A stretch of DNA of 64,000 bases from Acinetobacter colistiniresistens. Its GTDB lineage: Bacteria; Pseudomonadota; Gammaproteobacteria; Pseudomonadales; Moraxellaceae. This document shows positions 20,050 through 29,381 of this stretch, one piece after another (the first letter of the stretch is position 1; the number at the start of each line of letters is the position of its first letter). The stretch is from the NCBI RefSeq assembly GCF_000413935.1, contig NZ_KE340379.1:514595-578594 (forward strand), in the 5' to 3' direction. The notes below the pieces were generated by a model. The model searched no databases. It saw only the letters and a list, made by a program, of their open reading frames with translations, and was not told the DNA's origin. Made by a program: the position numbers and the translations under genes.

Positions 20050-20300
20050 CTATTTCGAAATAGGCACCCTAATACATCGGTGACCAAAGAGAATTTATAC
20101 GCTCAGTACTATATCACTTTTCAAATCAATTTTTTTTCTGTTGGGAAAGGAATTCTTTTTTTTTCATTTGAAAAATAGATTAACAACAGAAAAATATAAA
20201 GTTTTACGATAAGTATTCAGCATAAGGTGTTAACAGGCGTTGAACTTTAAAAGGTCTTCAGTGAAAAGTAGGCAAATACCGTTGATAAAAAGTATCTCGT

Positions 20301-21152
20301 TCAAAGCGAATCATTTAAGCCAATAAATTGTTTCTCAATCGGTGTGAACACATGATCATGGCGTGCAATCAGATAGAGCCCGATATCTCGATACTGCTCA
20401 GGCGTTTCCCGATAATATTGAATGTTATATTTTTCGATCAATGATTTGGCAATCATCGAGATGCCCATACCCAATTGGGTAAAATGAATTAAGGCTTCAT
20501 GATCATAAATATGAGTGAGTTCACCTTTTTTAAGCTTATAGTCTGTGTAGATACTCTCTAAGGTTGTGGCATAGCAGCATTGTTCAGACGCGAGCAAGAT
20601 ATTTTGATGATTCAGACATTCCTCCAGACTGTCATGGTTGATCATGTTTTTACCGATAATGACCAGTTGATCTTCTGCCTTTTGAATATATTGTAGATTT
20701 TTATGTTTAGGATGTCCCAGGGCATACGCAATATCCAGATTGCCCGCTAAAATCTCATCCTCGATGTAACCTGTTGGACCTGTCTTCATGGTAATCGAAA
20801 GGTCAGGATAGGCTTCATAGAGCTGGCTAAAAGAGGGGTGAAAACGCATACCGCCTAGACTGGTATTGGTGCCAAAGCGCAGTACATTTTCTTGTTGATA
20901 GATCTTATTTTCAGTTTCTTCCCACGTAAAAATCATTTTTTTGTATTGAGCATACAAATTCATGCCTGATTCAGTCAGTTCCACACCTTTGGGCTTGCGA
21001 ATGAACAATTGGCGTTTATAGTGATTTTCAATCTTTTTTATTTTGGCAGTCATATTAGACTGTAAATAATTGAGCTTATTTGCCGCAGCAGTAATGCTTT
21101 TTAGCTCGGCCACAGTCACAAAAGATCGGATATCGCTAATATCAATATTCAC
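20301..21152 (-). CDS. LysR-type transcriptional regulator
   Basis: The 283-residue protein has the N-terminal winged helix of the family (SDIRSFVTVAELKSITAAANKLNYLQSNMTAKIKKIE, spread over residues 6-43). A periplasmic-binding-like effector domain follows from about 90. It is divergent from the EamA transporter with 150 bp between, the usual layout for a LysR regulator that controls its neighbour. The effector is unknown. Confidence 0.9.
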   Translation of the reverse strand: MNIDISDIRSFVTVAELKSITAAANKLNYLQSNMTAKIKKIENHYKRQLFIRKPKGVELTESGMNLYAQYKKMIFTWEETENKIYQQENVLRFGTNTSLGGMRFHPSFSQLYEAYPDLSITMKTGPTGYIEDEILAGNLDIAYALGHPKHKNLQYIQKAEDQLVIIGKNMINHDSLEECLNHQNILLASEQCCYATTLESIYTDYKLKKGELTHIYDHEALIHFTQLGMGISMIAKSLIEKYNIQYYRETPEQYRDIGLYLIARHDHVFTPIEKQFIGLNDSL

Positions 21153-21302
21153 GGCAAGTCCTCAATATCTGAGCCATTCAAGAAAAGCATGAAAAATCAT
21201 AATGGCATCAAAAAAAATGATGTATCTATTAAAACATAACATTATTCATGATGTCATTTGTTTTATACACTAAGCAGACTTTCTAGCGGTTGAGTACCAG
21301 AT

Positions 21303-22220
21303 GTGAATATTCGAGTCGTCAGTGCAATTACATTGCTGTGTTTGGTCTGGGGTTCGTTATGGGGCTTGGTCAAGCATAGTTTACAAGTTTTCCCAGCATT
21401 CTTATTTATCTCTACGCGATTGATTTTAGCAGCATTAACCTTGATGCTAGTACAACGGATTTTAAAAAAATCTATTTTGCCACGGCCAGCTGAGTGGAAG
21501 CCTTTGATCATTTTAAGCATGTTGATCTGTTTTGGTTTCTATGCCACCCAGACTTTTGCCATGCAATTTGTAGATTCAGGTTTATCTGCAGTACTGGTTT
21601 TTACCATGCCAATTTTTATTGGGGTATTGGCACATTACTTCTTAAATGAACGATTGAATCAGCAGAAAGTTATTGGACTGGTTCTTGGAGCATTGGGATT
21701 GATCGCAATTCTCTGGCCGCAACTGCATCATGTGCATCTGAATATGTCATTGCTGGGACAAGTGTTATTGATTGGTTCAGGGTTCTTTTGGGCATTATCA
21801 ACCGTTTTTATCAAAAAGAATTTTGCGAGTTATGACAAAATCAAGTTGACCATTTGGCAGCTTTTGCTGGGTGGCAGTCTCATGTTCATCATGGCTTTAT
21901 GCTTTGAGCCTGTTGATGCTCAAGTTTGGTTGAATCCTTTAAATGAATCAGCACTCTTTTATATTGCAGTGATTGGAACTGGTTTTGCATTTGTGCTTTG
22001 GAACTGGATTGTCAGTCAGGTGGATACCTTTGTGGCTTCGATCTCAATTATGTGTATTCCAATTTTGAGCCTGTTTTTTGGCTCTTTGATCTGGCATGAG
22101 CCTTTAAGCTTAAACATCTTAATAGGCGCGGTCTTGATTTGTTTGGGAATCGTGATGAGTTCTTTAAAAATGAAAGTGCCAAAAGATCCTCTTGCTTATT
22201 CGGGTCATCAGCAGCATTGA
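21303..22220 (+). CDS. EamA/DMT-family transporter
   Basis: The 305-residue protein has ten hydrophobic helices in two EamA halves. It begins with ITLLCLVWGSLWGLVKHSL and repeats a related pattern near 150 (LLGQVLLIGSGFFWALSTVFIKK). It starts with GTG at 21303; the ATG two bases earlier is out of frame and stops at once. DMT proteins export metabolites or amino acids. The divergent LysR gene probably regulates it. Confidence 0.9.
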   Translation: MNIRVVSAITLLCLVWGSLWGLVKHSLQVFPAFLFISTRLILAALTLMLVQRILKKSILPRPAEWKPLIILSMLICFGFYATQTFAMQFVDSGLSAVLVFTMPIFIGVLAHYFLNERLNQQKVIGLVLGALGLIAILWPQLHHVHLNMSLLGQVLLIGSGFFWALSTVFIKKNFASYDKIKLTIWQLLLGGSLMFIMALCFEPVDAQVWLNPLNESALFYIAVIGTGFAFVLWNWIVSQVDTFVASISIMCIPILSLFFGSLIWHEPLSLNILIGAVLICLGIVMSSLKMKVPKDPLAYSGHQQH

Positions 22221-22302
22221 TTTGTTTTTATATCCGTATTTGATTGGAGAAATAGTCGTTTTATTCCTTAAGTGAGACTGGAAAGATTTAAGTTTGCACC
22301 TC

Positions 22303-22333
22303 AAAGCAGCCATAGCAATATGGCTGCTTTTTT
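22303..22333 (+). terminator. Terminator of the EamA gene
   Basis: The stem AAAGCAGCCAT / ATGGCTGCTTT with a 6-nt loop is followed by TTTTT. Confidence 0.9.
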
Positions 22334-22504
22334 ATGTTTGGTTTTCATTAGATTGCAATGCTGAATAGACAGCATCAAGATGCTTGTTGAAGCTGAATTG
22401 ACACTTTCAACCATTAAATTTTTATCTAGGGTCATCCCAAATCAACAAAAAAGTATTAAAGTACTATGCAACAAGTTGCAAAGCCAAAATTAAGAAGGAA
22501 TATC

Positions 22505-24535
22505 ATGACTAGCTATGCAAATATCTTAAAACCATTACATTTAGGTTTTACCACCATTAAAAACCGCGTGGTAATGGGTTCAATGCACTCAGGTTTAGAA
22601 GATCGTTTCTTTAACTATCCAAAGCTCGCTGCTTATTTTGGTGAACGGGCGAAGGGTGGGGTTGGCTTAATTATTACTGGAGGTATTTCTCCAAACCGTC
22701 AAGGCTGGTTACTCCCTGCAGGCGGAACCATGAATAGCTTGGCAGATATTCCTCATCATCGTCTTGTGACTCACGCAGTGCATAAGCATGGTGCAAAAAT
22801 CTTGATGCAGATCCTGCATTCTGGCCGCTATGGTTATCACCCATTTTCAGTGTCATCGTCACCAATTCAGGCTCCGATCAATCCCTTTAAACCACGTCAG
22901 ATGTCGGATTCTCAAATTTTGGCAACCATTGAAGATTATGCCCGTTGTGCAAGCTTGGCAAAAAAAGCAGGCTATGATGGCGTAGAAATCATGGGTTCAG
23001 AAGGTTATTTAATTAACCAGTTCCTCAGCAGCCATGTCAACAAACGTACTGACCGTTGGGGTGGCGATATTGAAAATCGTATGCGCTTCCCTGTAGAGAT
23101 TGTCAAAGCGATCCGGGCCAAAGTCGGTGAAAAATTCATTATCGCATTCCGTCTCTCTTTGCTTGATCTGGTGCATGACGGCAATACCATGCAAGAAGTG
23201 ATCGTGGTAGCTAAAGCATTAGAGAAAGCAGGGATTACGTTGCTTAATACAGGGATTGGCTGGCATGAAGCCCGTGTACCTACGATTGTGACTTCAGTGC
23301 CACGTGCCGCATTCGTCGACTATACTGCAGCGGTAAAACAGCATGTATCAGTTCCTGTGATTGCATCCAACCGTATCAATATGCCTGATGTTGCTGAAGA
23401 GATTATTGCTTCTGGCAAGGCTGATATGGTGCAAATGGCGCGTCCATTCTTGGCAGATGCTTATTGGGTGAATAAGACGGCTACCAATCGTGTGGATGAA
23501 ATTAATACCTGTATCGCATGTAACCAAGCCTGTCTGGATCATGCATTTAAGAATGAACGTGTCAGCTGTTTGGTCAATCCACAGGCTTGTCATGAAACAG
23601 AACTGGTTTATATCAAAACTAAAAAACCAAAACGTATTGCCGTTGTCGGCGGTGGTGTCGCTGGGATGTCAGCTGCAACTGTGGCTGCAAGCCGTGGTCA
23701 CGCCGTAACGCTGTTTGAAGCCAATCATGATGTCGGCGGTCAGTTTAATTTAGCCAAGGTCGTTCCAGGGAAAGAAGAATTTCATGAAACGATTCGTTAT
23801 TTTAAAGTGCAGTTGAAACAGACAGGTGTAGATGTCCGTTTAAATACACGTGTAAGTCGCGAGCAGTTAGAACGTGAAGGTTTTGACGAAGTGGTTGTTG
23901 CAACAGGTGTTGTACCGCGCGCATTAAAAATTCAAGGTAGTACCGCACCTCAGGTGTTGTCATATGCAGAAGTATTACGCGGTGCAGAAGTGGGGCATAA
24001 AGTCGCCGTGATTGGTGCAGGCGGGATTGGCTTTGACGTATCAGAGTTCCTGTTAAAACCACCACATCAACCTCAGCCACAACCTTTGGCTGAATGGCAA
24101 CGTGAGTGGGGGGTTGATCCAGATCCTAACTATATCTCTGAAGGCGGGATGCAGCGTCCAGAAGTTGAGCTTCCCGTGCGTCAGATCTATTTATTGCAGC
24201 GTAAAACCACACCGCTTGGGATTGGTCTGGGTAAGACCTCGGGTTGGGTACATCGTGCACAGTTGAAAAAACATGCGGTGCGTATGCTGCGTGGTGTACA
24301 GTATAAAGCCGTGACCGATGAGGGTTTGTGGGTTGAGCATAATGGCCATGATCAATTATTGCGTGTAGATACCATTGTCGTATGTGCAGGGCAAGAGTCG
24401 GTGAAAGATCTCATGCCTAAAGACGGTGAAAATACTTCAGCGAACTACCATATTATTGGTGGTGCCAAGCTTGCAGCTGAGCTTGACGCCAAGCGTGCGA
24501 TCCGGGATGGTGCTGAATTAGCCGCAAAACTCTAA
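22505..24535 (+). CDS. fadH: NADPH-dependent 2,4-dienoyl-CoA reductase
   Basis: The 676-residue enzyme reduces 2,4-dienoyl-CoA during breakdown of unsaturated fatty acids. An FMN-binding TIM barrel of the old-yellow-enzyme type covers about 1-330. The 4Fe-4S cysteines lie in CIACNQACLDH and the following SCLVNP. A C-terminal FAD/NADPH half has GGGVAGMSAA and GAGGIGFDVSEF. The start at 22505 is preceded by AAGGA and matches the family; an upstream in-frame ATG at 22466 has no ribosome site. It ends 85 bp before tRNA-Ser. Confidence 0.94.
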   Translation: MTSYANILKPLHLGFTTIKNRVVMGSMHSGLEDRFFNYPKLAAYFGERAKGGVGLIITGGISPNRQGWLLPAGGTMNSLADIPHHRLVTHAVHKHGAKILMQILHSGRYGYHPFSVSSSPIQAPINPFKPRQMSDSQILATIEDYARCASLAKKAGYDGVEIMGSEGYLINQFLSSHVNKRTDRWGGDIENRMRFPVEIVKAIRAKVGEKFIIAFRLSLLDLVHDGNTMQEVIVVAKALEKAGITLLNTGIGWHEARVPTIVTSVPRAAFVDYTAAVKQHVSVPVIASNRINMPDVAEEIIASGKADMVQMARPFLADAYWVNKTATNRVDEINTCIACNQACLDHAFKNERVSCLVNPQACHETELVYIKTKKPKRIAVVGGGVAGMSAATVAASRGHAVTLFEANHDVGGQFNLAKVVPGKEEFHETIRYFKVQLKQTGVDVRLNTRVSREQLEREGFDEVVVATGVVPRALKIQGSTAPQVLSYAEVLRGAEVGHKVAVIGAGGIGFDVSEFLLKPPHQPQPQPLAEWQREWGVDPDPNYISEGGMQRPEVELPVRQIYLLQRKTTPLGIGLGKTSGWVHRAQLKKHAVRMLRGVQYKAVTDEGLWVEHNGHDQLLRVDTIVVCAGQESVKDLMPKDGENTSANYHIIGGAKLAAELDAKRAIRDGAELAAKL

Positions 24536-24620
24536 AATTGATGAAACATTATGCATTTGAATACATTGCAGTTAAATTTCTCTTGTATAAAGAGGGCAAG
24601 CTTTGTATTCTTACGCACAT

Positions 24621-24710
24621 GGAAGCGTGGCAGAGCGGTTTAATGCACCGGTCTTGAAAACCGACGAGGGTGTGAGTCCTCCGTGAGTTCGAATCTCACC
24701 GCTTCCGCCA
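24621..24710 (+). tRNA. tRNA-Ser (anticodon UGA)
   Basis: The 90-nt class II tRNA has acceptor stem GGAAGCG / CGCTTCC, an anticodon loop CTTGAAAA giving TGA, a long variable arm and an encoded CCA end. Its last 14 bases are repeated at 63575-63588, so it is the attachment site of the following island. Confidence 0.97.
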
Positions 24711-24713
24711 AAT
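24697..24713 (+). repeat. Left attachment core (tRNA-Ser 3' end)
   Basis: CACCGCTTCCGCCAAAT, comprising the last 14 bases of the tRNA plus AAT, is identical to 63575-63591. Confidence 0.93.
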
Positions 24714-24721
24714 ATTTAAAT

Positions 24722-24752
24722 AAGCCCTTGTTTTTACAAGGGCTTGTTTTTT
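24722..24752 (+). terminator. Terminator downstream of tRNA-Ser, supplied by the island
   Basis: The stem AAGCCCTTGT / ACAAGGGCTT with a 4-nt loop is followed by GTTTTTT. The same stem occurs at the right junction (63597), so the island has replaced the tRNA terminator with a close copy. Confidence 0.88.
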
Positions 24753-24763
24753 ATCTATGATTT

Positions 24764-24785
24764 TACCCCTCAACCTACCCCTCAT
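24764..24785 (+). repeat. Left arm-type repeat of the island
   Basis: Two tandem TACCCCTCA units (TACCCCTCAA, then TACCCCTCAT, 2 bp apart) are repeated with 20 of 22 bases identical, and in the same orientation, at 63435-63456. They are probably integrase or directionality-factor binding sites. A GGATTAG follows at 24794-24800. Confidence 0.65.
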
Positions 24786-25155
24786 CAAACATTGGATTAG
24801 GTGATATCTAAAGAGACATCTTTTTACTTATTTGGACATCATATTAGTTGAAAGAAAATTTCTAGTAGAATTCCAAACTGATTTTAAGGTGGGGAATTTT
24901 GCAAATATCCACTTTGGTCTTATGCTTGAATGGTCTGTTGTATTTGGTTTTTTACTGTTGCTTATCTTTACTTTCATCTTGGATGAGTTTTCTTGATCTT
25001 ATACATTCTGTTTATGAGATTTTATCGATTCATAATTATGGGCAGACTGTAAAAAAATAAATCTACCCATATTCTTTAGATGCTTGTAAGTGATGTTAAA
25101 CCCATAAATTTGATGATACTGGTATATCATACGGACTGTTAAGTTGTCTGCATCC
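24786..25155. other. Intergenic region at the left end of the island
   Basis: There is no clear gene. A 24-codon + strand frame at 24922-24996 would encode a hydrophobic peptide (EWSVVFGFLLLLIFTFILDE) but lacks a convincing ribosome site. The region probably contains the integrase arm sites and the terminator of the leftward gene that ends at 25156. Confidence 0.4.
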
Positions 25156-26505
25156 TTACAGATTGATGATCTCATATAAATTTTCTGGTGATAAATTTTT
25201 CACCATATCATTTAGACCTTTACTTAGACTTGCTTTACTAAATGTATGTTCATAAAGTATGTCCCTCATACCACAAGTGATAAATATTGTTGCTTTTTTA
25301 GGCTTTATGGTTTTTATATCTTTATCATTTTCAAGTAATTCATAAAGCGTTTGGAACAAATCGGAAAAATAATCCATGCCTGTATGATTGATTGAGTTGC
25401 GACGATCTTGATTGATAGCATTCTCAATTATAGTTTGGTTTGCAGAGCCGTGAATTTCACTTAGCATAAATTTAGAATAATTCGCTGATTCAAACTGCTG
25501 GATGTTACCCTTGTTGATCTTTGTTTCAAAAATTTTATCGTAGTAAATCAGGCTGATTAGCGCAGTAAGAATTGCATCAGCTCTTTTGAGTACTTCAAGT
25601 GAATTTGCACAATCATCTAAAATGATGCTCAAGCTATGAATTTTTTCAGAAACCTTATTGTCAATAATAGGCTGGGCATCTGTCCCATTTCTCTGATTAT
25701 CTAATCTTGTAGCCATAAATTCATGTATAAATTTACTTAAAAGCACAGGCAGATTGCTAACATCCTCTTCTAGATTTAGATGAAGATTTATGAACTTTGA
25801 AGGTGGCAAATTGGCATCTAACGGAGAGCATCCAATAAATGATTTTGTGGACTTCTGTAGTGGTGTACCATAAATTTTCAATCCTTTAATTGCATTCCTA
25901 ACTTCGTGATATGAAGGGACTTGAGTTATATTTGTGCCTTTTATATCTTTGCTATTCTTAAAATTATGATATTCAATATAAATTTTAAGATAATCCAAAA
26001 ATAGAGATTTAATATCCCAGAATGGTAACAAGTCAGGTAAGAAATACTTTTCGTTCAAAATACGTTTGAGGTTTGTCGAAAAATTGGGGAATTGTGTCCA
26101 TTCTTCATAACTTTTGATGTTTTCCCAAAATATGCAATAAAGTTCTTCAAATATTGATGTTAGTTCATCTGGTTGAAGTAAATGGTTTAACAAAAATATA
26201 TCTTCATCCACTAATTGCCTTGTTTGACAATATCCCATTACATGGTTGAGTAACTGTCTGCCAAAGACAATTATCTCTACTTCAATCTTGATTTGCTCAA
26301 TAGGTAGTGACTTTCTTTCTTTATATTTTTCAGTTAGCAGGTTGACCAGTTGCCTCAATATTACATCCCTAATACGTATTAACTCGTTATACAGATTTGG
26401 GAAAGTTGCTTGAAACTCTCTTGCTTTTACAGCTTGCTTTACTAATTTTTGCATTACAGGGTGAGCTATTCTGTAAATTTCATGATCGAAGACGGGATTA
26501 CTCAT
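25156..26505 (-). CDS. Unknown 449-residue protein with a HEPN-like R-x4-H motif
   Basis: I do not recognise the family. It has no signal peptide or membrane helix and is rich in Leu, Ile, Asn and Lys; most of it looks helical. Near the C-terminus, Arg369-Asn-Ser-Ile-Asn-His374 (codons 25401-25384) fits the R-x4-6-H signature of HEPN ribonuclease domains, with helical sequence on both sides. A soluble single-gene unit at the tRNA-proximal end of an island, divergent from the AlpA regulator, is a common location for phage-defence or toxin cargo. Function is an inference; only the motif is seen. The ATG at 26505 has little of a ribosome site. Confidence 0.6.
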   Translation of the reverse strand: MSNPVFDHEIYRIAHPVMQKLVKQAVKAREFQATFPNLYNELIRIRDVILRQLVNLLTEKYKERKSLPIEQIKIEVEIIVFGRQLLNHVMGYCQTRQLVDEDIFLLNHLLQPDELTSIFEELYCIFWENIKSYEEWTQFPNFSTNLKRILNEKYFLPDLLPFWDIKSLFLDYLKIYIEYHNFKNSKDIKGTNITQVPSYHEVRNAIKGLKIYGTPLQKSTKSFIGCSPLDANLPPSKFINLHLNLEEDVSNLPVLLSKFIHEFMATRLDNQRNGTDAQPIIDNKVSEKIHSLSIILDDCANSLEVLKRADAILTALISLIYYDKIFETKINKGNIQQFESANYSKFMLSEIHGSANQTIIENAINQDRRNSINHTGMDYFSDLFQTLYELLENDKDIKTIKPKKATIFITCGMRDILYEHTFSKASLSKGLNDMVKNLSPENLYEIINL

Positions 26506-26615
26506 TTAAATACGCTACTTAACAATTGTGAATCTTGTTTTGCTGATGTTTCTGAGGATTCTAGAGCATATTTATATCCGAAGACATCCACATCAGGTTT
26601 AAATCGGAGTAAACA

Positions 26616-26828
26616 ATGCAAACCTCAGAAACCAAAAAAAATCAGATTCTTAGAATGAAAGGAGTAACAGAATTAGTCTGTTTAAGTAAATCAAGTCTGT
26701 ATGACAAAATGAACCCGAAATCCAAGAGATATGATTCGTCTTTTCCTCGTCCGATTAGATTGGGACTATCAGCCGTTGGTTGGTTAGAGCAGGACATAAT
26801 TGATTGGATCAATTCAAAAAAAAGCTAA
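26616..26828 (+). CDS. AlpA-family excisionase/regulator
   Basis: The 70-residue protein has the MerR-like winged helix of AlpA: RMKGVTELVCLSKSSLYDKM, then FPRPIRLGLSAVGWLEQDIIDWI. AlpA proteins activate integrase genes or act as excisionases in P4-like islands. CGGAG 7 bp upstream supports the ATG at 26616. Its promoter region is shared with the divergent HEPN-like gene. The integrase lies 36 kb away at the other island end. Confidence 0.9.
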   Translation: MQTSETKKNQILRMKGVTELVCLSKSSLYDKMNPKSKRYDSSFPRPIRLGLSAVGWLEQDIIDWINSKKS

Positions 26829-26881
26829 CCAGATTAGCAAGATATCTTTACAACTCTCACATACCCTATTAACCCTTATAA

Positions 26882-26929
26882 CACTGTAATTCCTTGATTT
26901 CGAGGTCATGGGATTACAGTGATTTTTAC
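26882..26929 (+). terminator. Terminator after the AlpA gene
   Basis: The stem CACTGTAAT / ATTACAGTG is extended inward by further pairs and is followed by ATTTTTA. Confidence 0.75.
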
Positions 26930-27044
26930 GCCTGACCATTTGTGTTACTTATATGATCAGTATATCTAATAATATTAATTATTATATAAATTGACTTAAT
27001 TAACAAATTGTTAGGTGTAATTACGTACAGAGAAGTTCATTATT

Positions 27045-28379
27045 ATGAATCAATCATCCTATCTTATGAGTAATAATCAAACACCTGCTTTAGCACATGA
27101 ATACTTAACACAAGTACCTGAACACTTTCTAAATCAGCAGACTGAAATAACTGATACTGATTCATCTAATCAGCCCATTCAGATTACAGCACCATTGGAA
27201 GAGCAACAGTCTTTACTCAATTCAATGTATGAAGAATGCTTCAATGCAGCAGACGATCAGCATTCAAGCTCATTGGCATTGGATTACTTATTAGATTTCA
27301 ACACTGAATATAACCAATATGAAATTCGATCAAATCCTGAAGCTGAGAAAATATTCTCAGAAATTGAATTAGTAAAACAAATCTTAAAACACAACTATGT
27401 GCAGGCTTATCGTAAGATCAAAGGCACTCTGTATCATGGATGGTATGAGCCTATTGATAAAAAATTCATTGAATTATTAAAGCAAATACTCATCCAAGGG
27501 TTTGATCCTCTAGAGCATTATGATTGTGAGCATCATAAGATTGTTATGCAAGCGTATAACGAAATTCTAAAGGGTTATTTTCATGCTGATTTTTATCTAC
27601 ATTACCCCAATGATATTATTCAGCTAAGAAATACTGATGGAACAATAACTTCAATTTGTTATGCAGAATTAATTAATCTATTCATTGAACGTTTGTATTT
27701 GCTAACTCAAGAAAAGGAATTCAAATACCAACAGAAAAAACGAAGGGAACGTTCCCAATATCAGCAAAAGGTCGCTACAGAATGTGTAGATACGATACTG
27801 GCTAAACATTCGAGAATTGTCATTGCTCGTGTCGATTTTCGTTATGGAAAAACACAAAACCCTGAACTTGCCCAAGTCAAAGCAGATTTAATCACATGCC
27901 TTCGTTATTTAAAGCGTACTTCAAATTTACGTATATTGGGCTATCTATGGAAATTGGAATTTGCCGAAAAAACGGGCTATCACTACCACTGTTTTTTCTT
28001 TCTCGATGGTCGTAAACACTCACAGGACATTAAGTTAGCACAACAGATTGGTGAGGTCTGGAAAAGAGTGATTGGTGATGAGGGGACTTACTATAATTGC
28101 AATATTGATGCTCACAATGGCAAATACAAAGATGTCGGTATTGGCACCTTACATCGCAGTGATAAACAAAAATACGAGTATTTGATTAAAGCCATCCGTT
28201 ATATAACCAAAAGAGACCAATTCATTGTGCATAAAAGGATTAAGCAGGATGAAGAGAATGAGCAAAACCTTAGAAATGATAAAGCCTACTTCATACGTGT
28301 ATTTGGTAAAAATATTGCTAAGGATGTTGCGATAAAAATGGGTAAATCTCTTAAAAATACTGGTCAAAAGGAGGCATGA
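27045..28379 (+). CDS. HUH-type replication protein (inovirus Gp2 / YagK-YfjJ family)
   Basis: The 444-residue protein has a variable N-terminal half and a C-terminal half of the YagK/YfjJ family. The metal-binding His-hydrophobic-His motif is His313-Tyr-His315 in GYHYHCFFFLDG. Candidate nicking tyrosines are Tyr377, Tyr379 and Tyr386 in KYEYLIKAIRYITK. The LGYLWKLEFAEKTG strand precedes the HUH motif as expected. Such proteins start rolling-circle replication of phages and islands. The stop is 1 bp before the next start, so the two form an operon. Upstream is a 215-bp AT-rich gap that could contain its promoter. Confidence 0.85.
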   Translation: MNQSSYLMSNNQTPALAHEYLTQVPEHFLNQQTEITDTDSSNQPIQITAPLEEQQSLLNSMYEECFNAADDQHSSSLALDYLLDFNTEYNQYEIRSNPEAEKIFSEIELVKQILKHNYVQAYRKIKGTLYHGWYEPIDKKFIELLKQILIQGFDPLEHYDCEHHKIVMQAYNEILKGYFHADFYLHYPNDIIQLRNTDGTITSICYAELINLFIERLYLLTQEKEFKYQQKKRRERSQYQQKVATECVDTILAKHSRIVIARVDFRYGKTQNPELAQVKADLITCLRYLKRTSNLRILGYLWKLEFAEKTGYHYHCFFFLDGRKHSQDIKLAQQIGEVWKRVIGDEGTYYNCNIDAHNGKYKDVGIGTLHRSDKQKYEYLIKAIRYITKRDQFIVHKRIKQDEENEQNLRNDKAYFIRVFGKNIAKDVAIKMGKSLKNTGQKEA

Positions 28380-28380
28380 A

Positions 28381-29310
28381 ATGACTCATTATTCAGCGAC
28401 TCCTCAAGCACACTATATACCGCAGACACCAATTATCCCATTCATGCTGGATGTTAATACTCATTTGTTCTTAGGACAGAGTATTCAAAATGCAGCTCAA
28501 ATTGAAAATGGGAAACTAGCGGTTATGGATAAACGATCACCCAAATGTTTGGATAAGAATTATCGTATATTTTTAAATTCTCTACCTTGGCTGCATTATC
28601 ACCGTTTGGTATTACATGGATTTCAACTAAATCCTTATTGGGCTGCAATCTTTGATACAGTAGGCTTTTCTCATTACGGTAATATGAATTACCTTGTAGA
28701 GAATGCAGAGCTTATTCATGATCAATTTAAACATAAGTTTCTGAAACGACGGATTGCACTGGAATATACAAAATTTATTGAACCAATTAATGAAAGTATT
28801 AAATTCCAAAAGGCATTGTTTAAACGTTGTCTAGACAAACATAAGCAGATCAATTGTATGATCTATGATTTACCTTGTATGTTTACTATTCCCTTACAAT
28901 TTGATGCCGAAGTTAAATTACCAAAACTTGCTAGTAAATGGCTGGAAAGATTACATCAATCCGAAGAATTAGCTGGCAAGCTGTATGATGTGCAATGGCG
29001 TATTGTGAAATCACTGAATGGATTTTATTCAGTCCATGCCATCATTTATGTGATTGGTGATGAGTGTAAATATTCTGATTTTATCTTACGGGTATGGAGA
29101 GGGGCTTGTTTACACAAGGGACATGAGCTTGTGCAAGGATCACCTTATTTGGTTTGGGAAAAACACTGTTACTTTGCGGACAGTGATATGCGTAGCTACT
29201 GGAGTAAACAGCTTGAGTTTCTAAATGGCCCCCTCAAACTTTATCGGTATATGAGTCAGCATATTTCCTATTTATGGCAAAGCTATACAGGGAATATCCC
29301 TGCTAAGTAA
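28381..29310 (+). CDS. Unknown protein, possibly a degenerate HUH paralogue
   Basis: The 309-residue protein is coupled to the replication gene (1-bp gap). I recognise no domain with certainty. Around His219, DVQWRIVKSLNGFYSVHAIIYVIGDE has the same strand-turn-strand spacing as the LWKLEFAEKTGYHYHCFFFLD segment of the upstream protein, but only one His remains. It could be an inactive second half of the initiator or a partner subunit. No signal peptide or membrane helix is present. A terminator follows at 29324. Confidence 0.65.
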   Translation: MTHYSATPQAHYIPQTPIIPFMLDVNTHLFLGQSIQNAAQIENGKLAVMDKRSPKCLDKNYRIFLNSLPWLHYHRLVLHGFQLNPYWAAIFDTVGFSHYGNMNYLVENAELIHDQFKHKFLKRRIALEYTKFIEPINESIKFQKALFKRCLDKHKQINCMIYDLPCMFTIPLQFDAEVKLPKLASKWLERLHQSEELAGKLYDVQWRIVKSLNGFYSVHAIIYVIGDECKYSDFILRVWRGACLHKGHELVQGSPYLVWEKHCYFADSDMRSYWSKQLEFLNGPLKLYRYMSQHISYLWQSYTGNIPAK

Positions 29311-29323
29311 ACTTTTCAAATAT

Positions 29324-29351
29324 AAGGCGCTCTGATTAGAACGCCTTTTTT
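29324..29351 (+). terminator. Terminator of the replication operon
   Basis: The stem AAGGCG / CGCCTT with an inner TCT / AGA pair is followed by six T. Confidence 0.85.
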
Positions 29352-29381
29352 ATGCTTGTATAAATCGCTGTGATTAAATCT

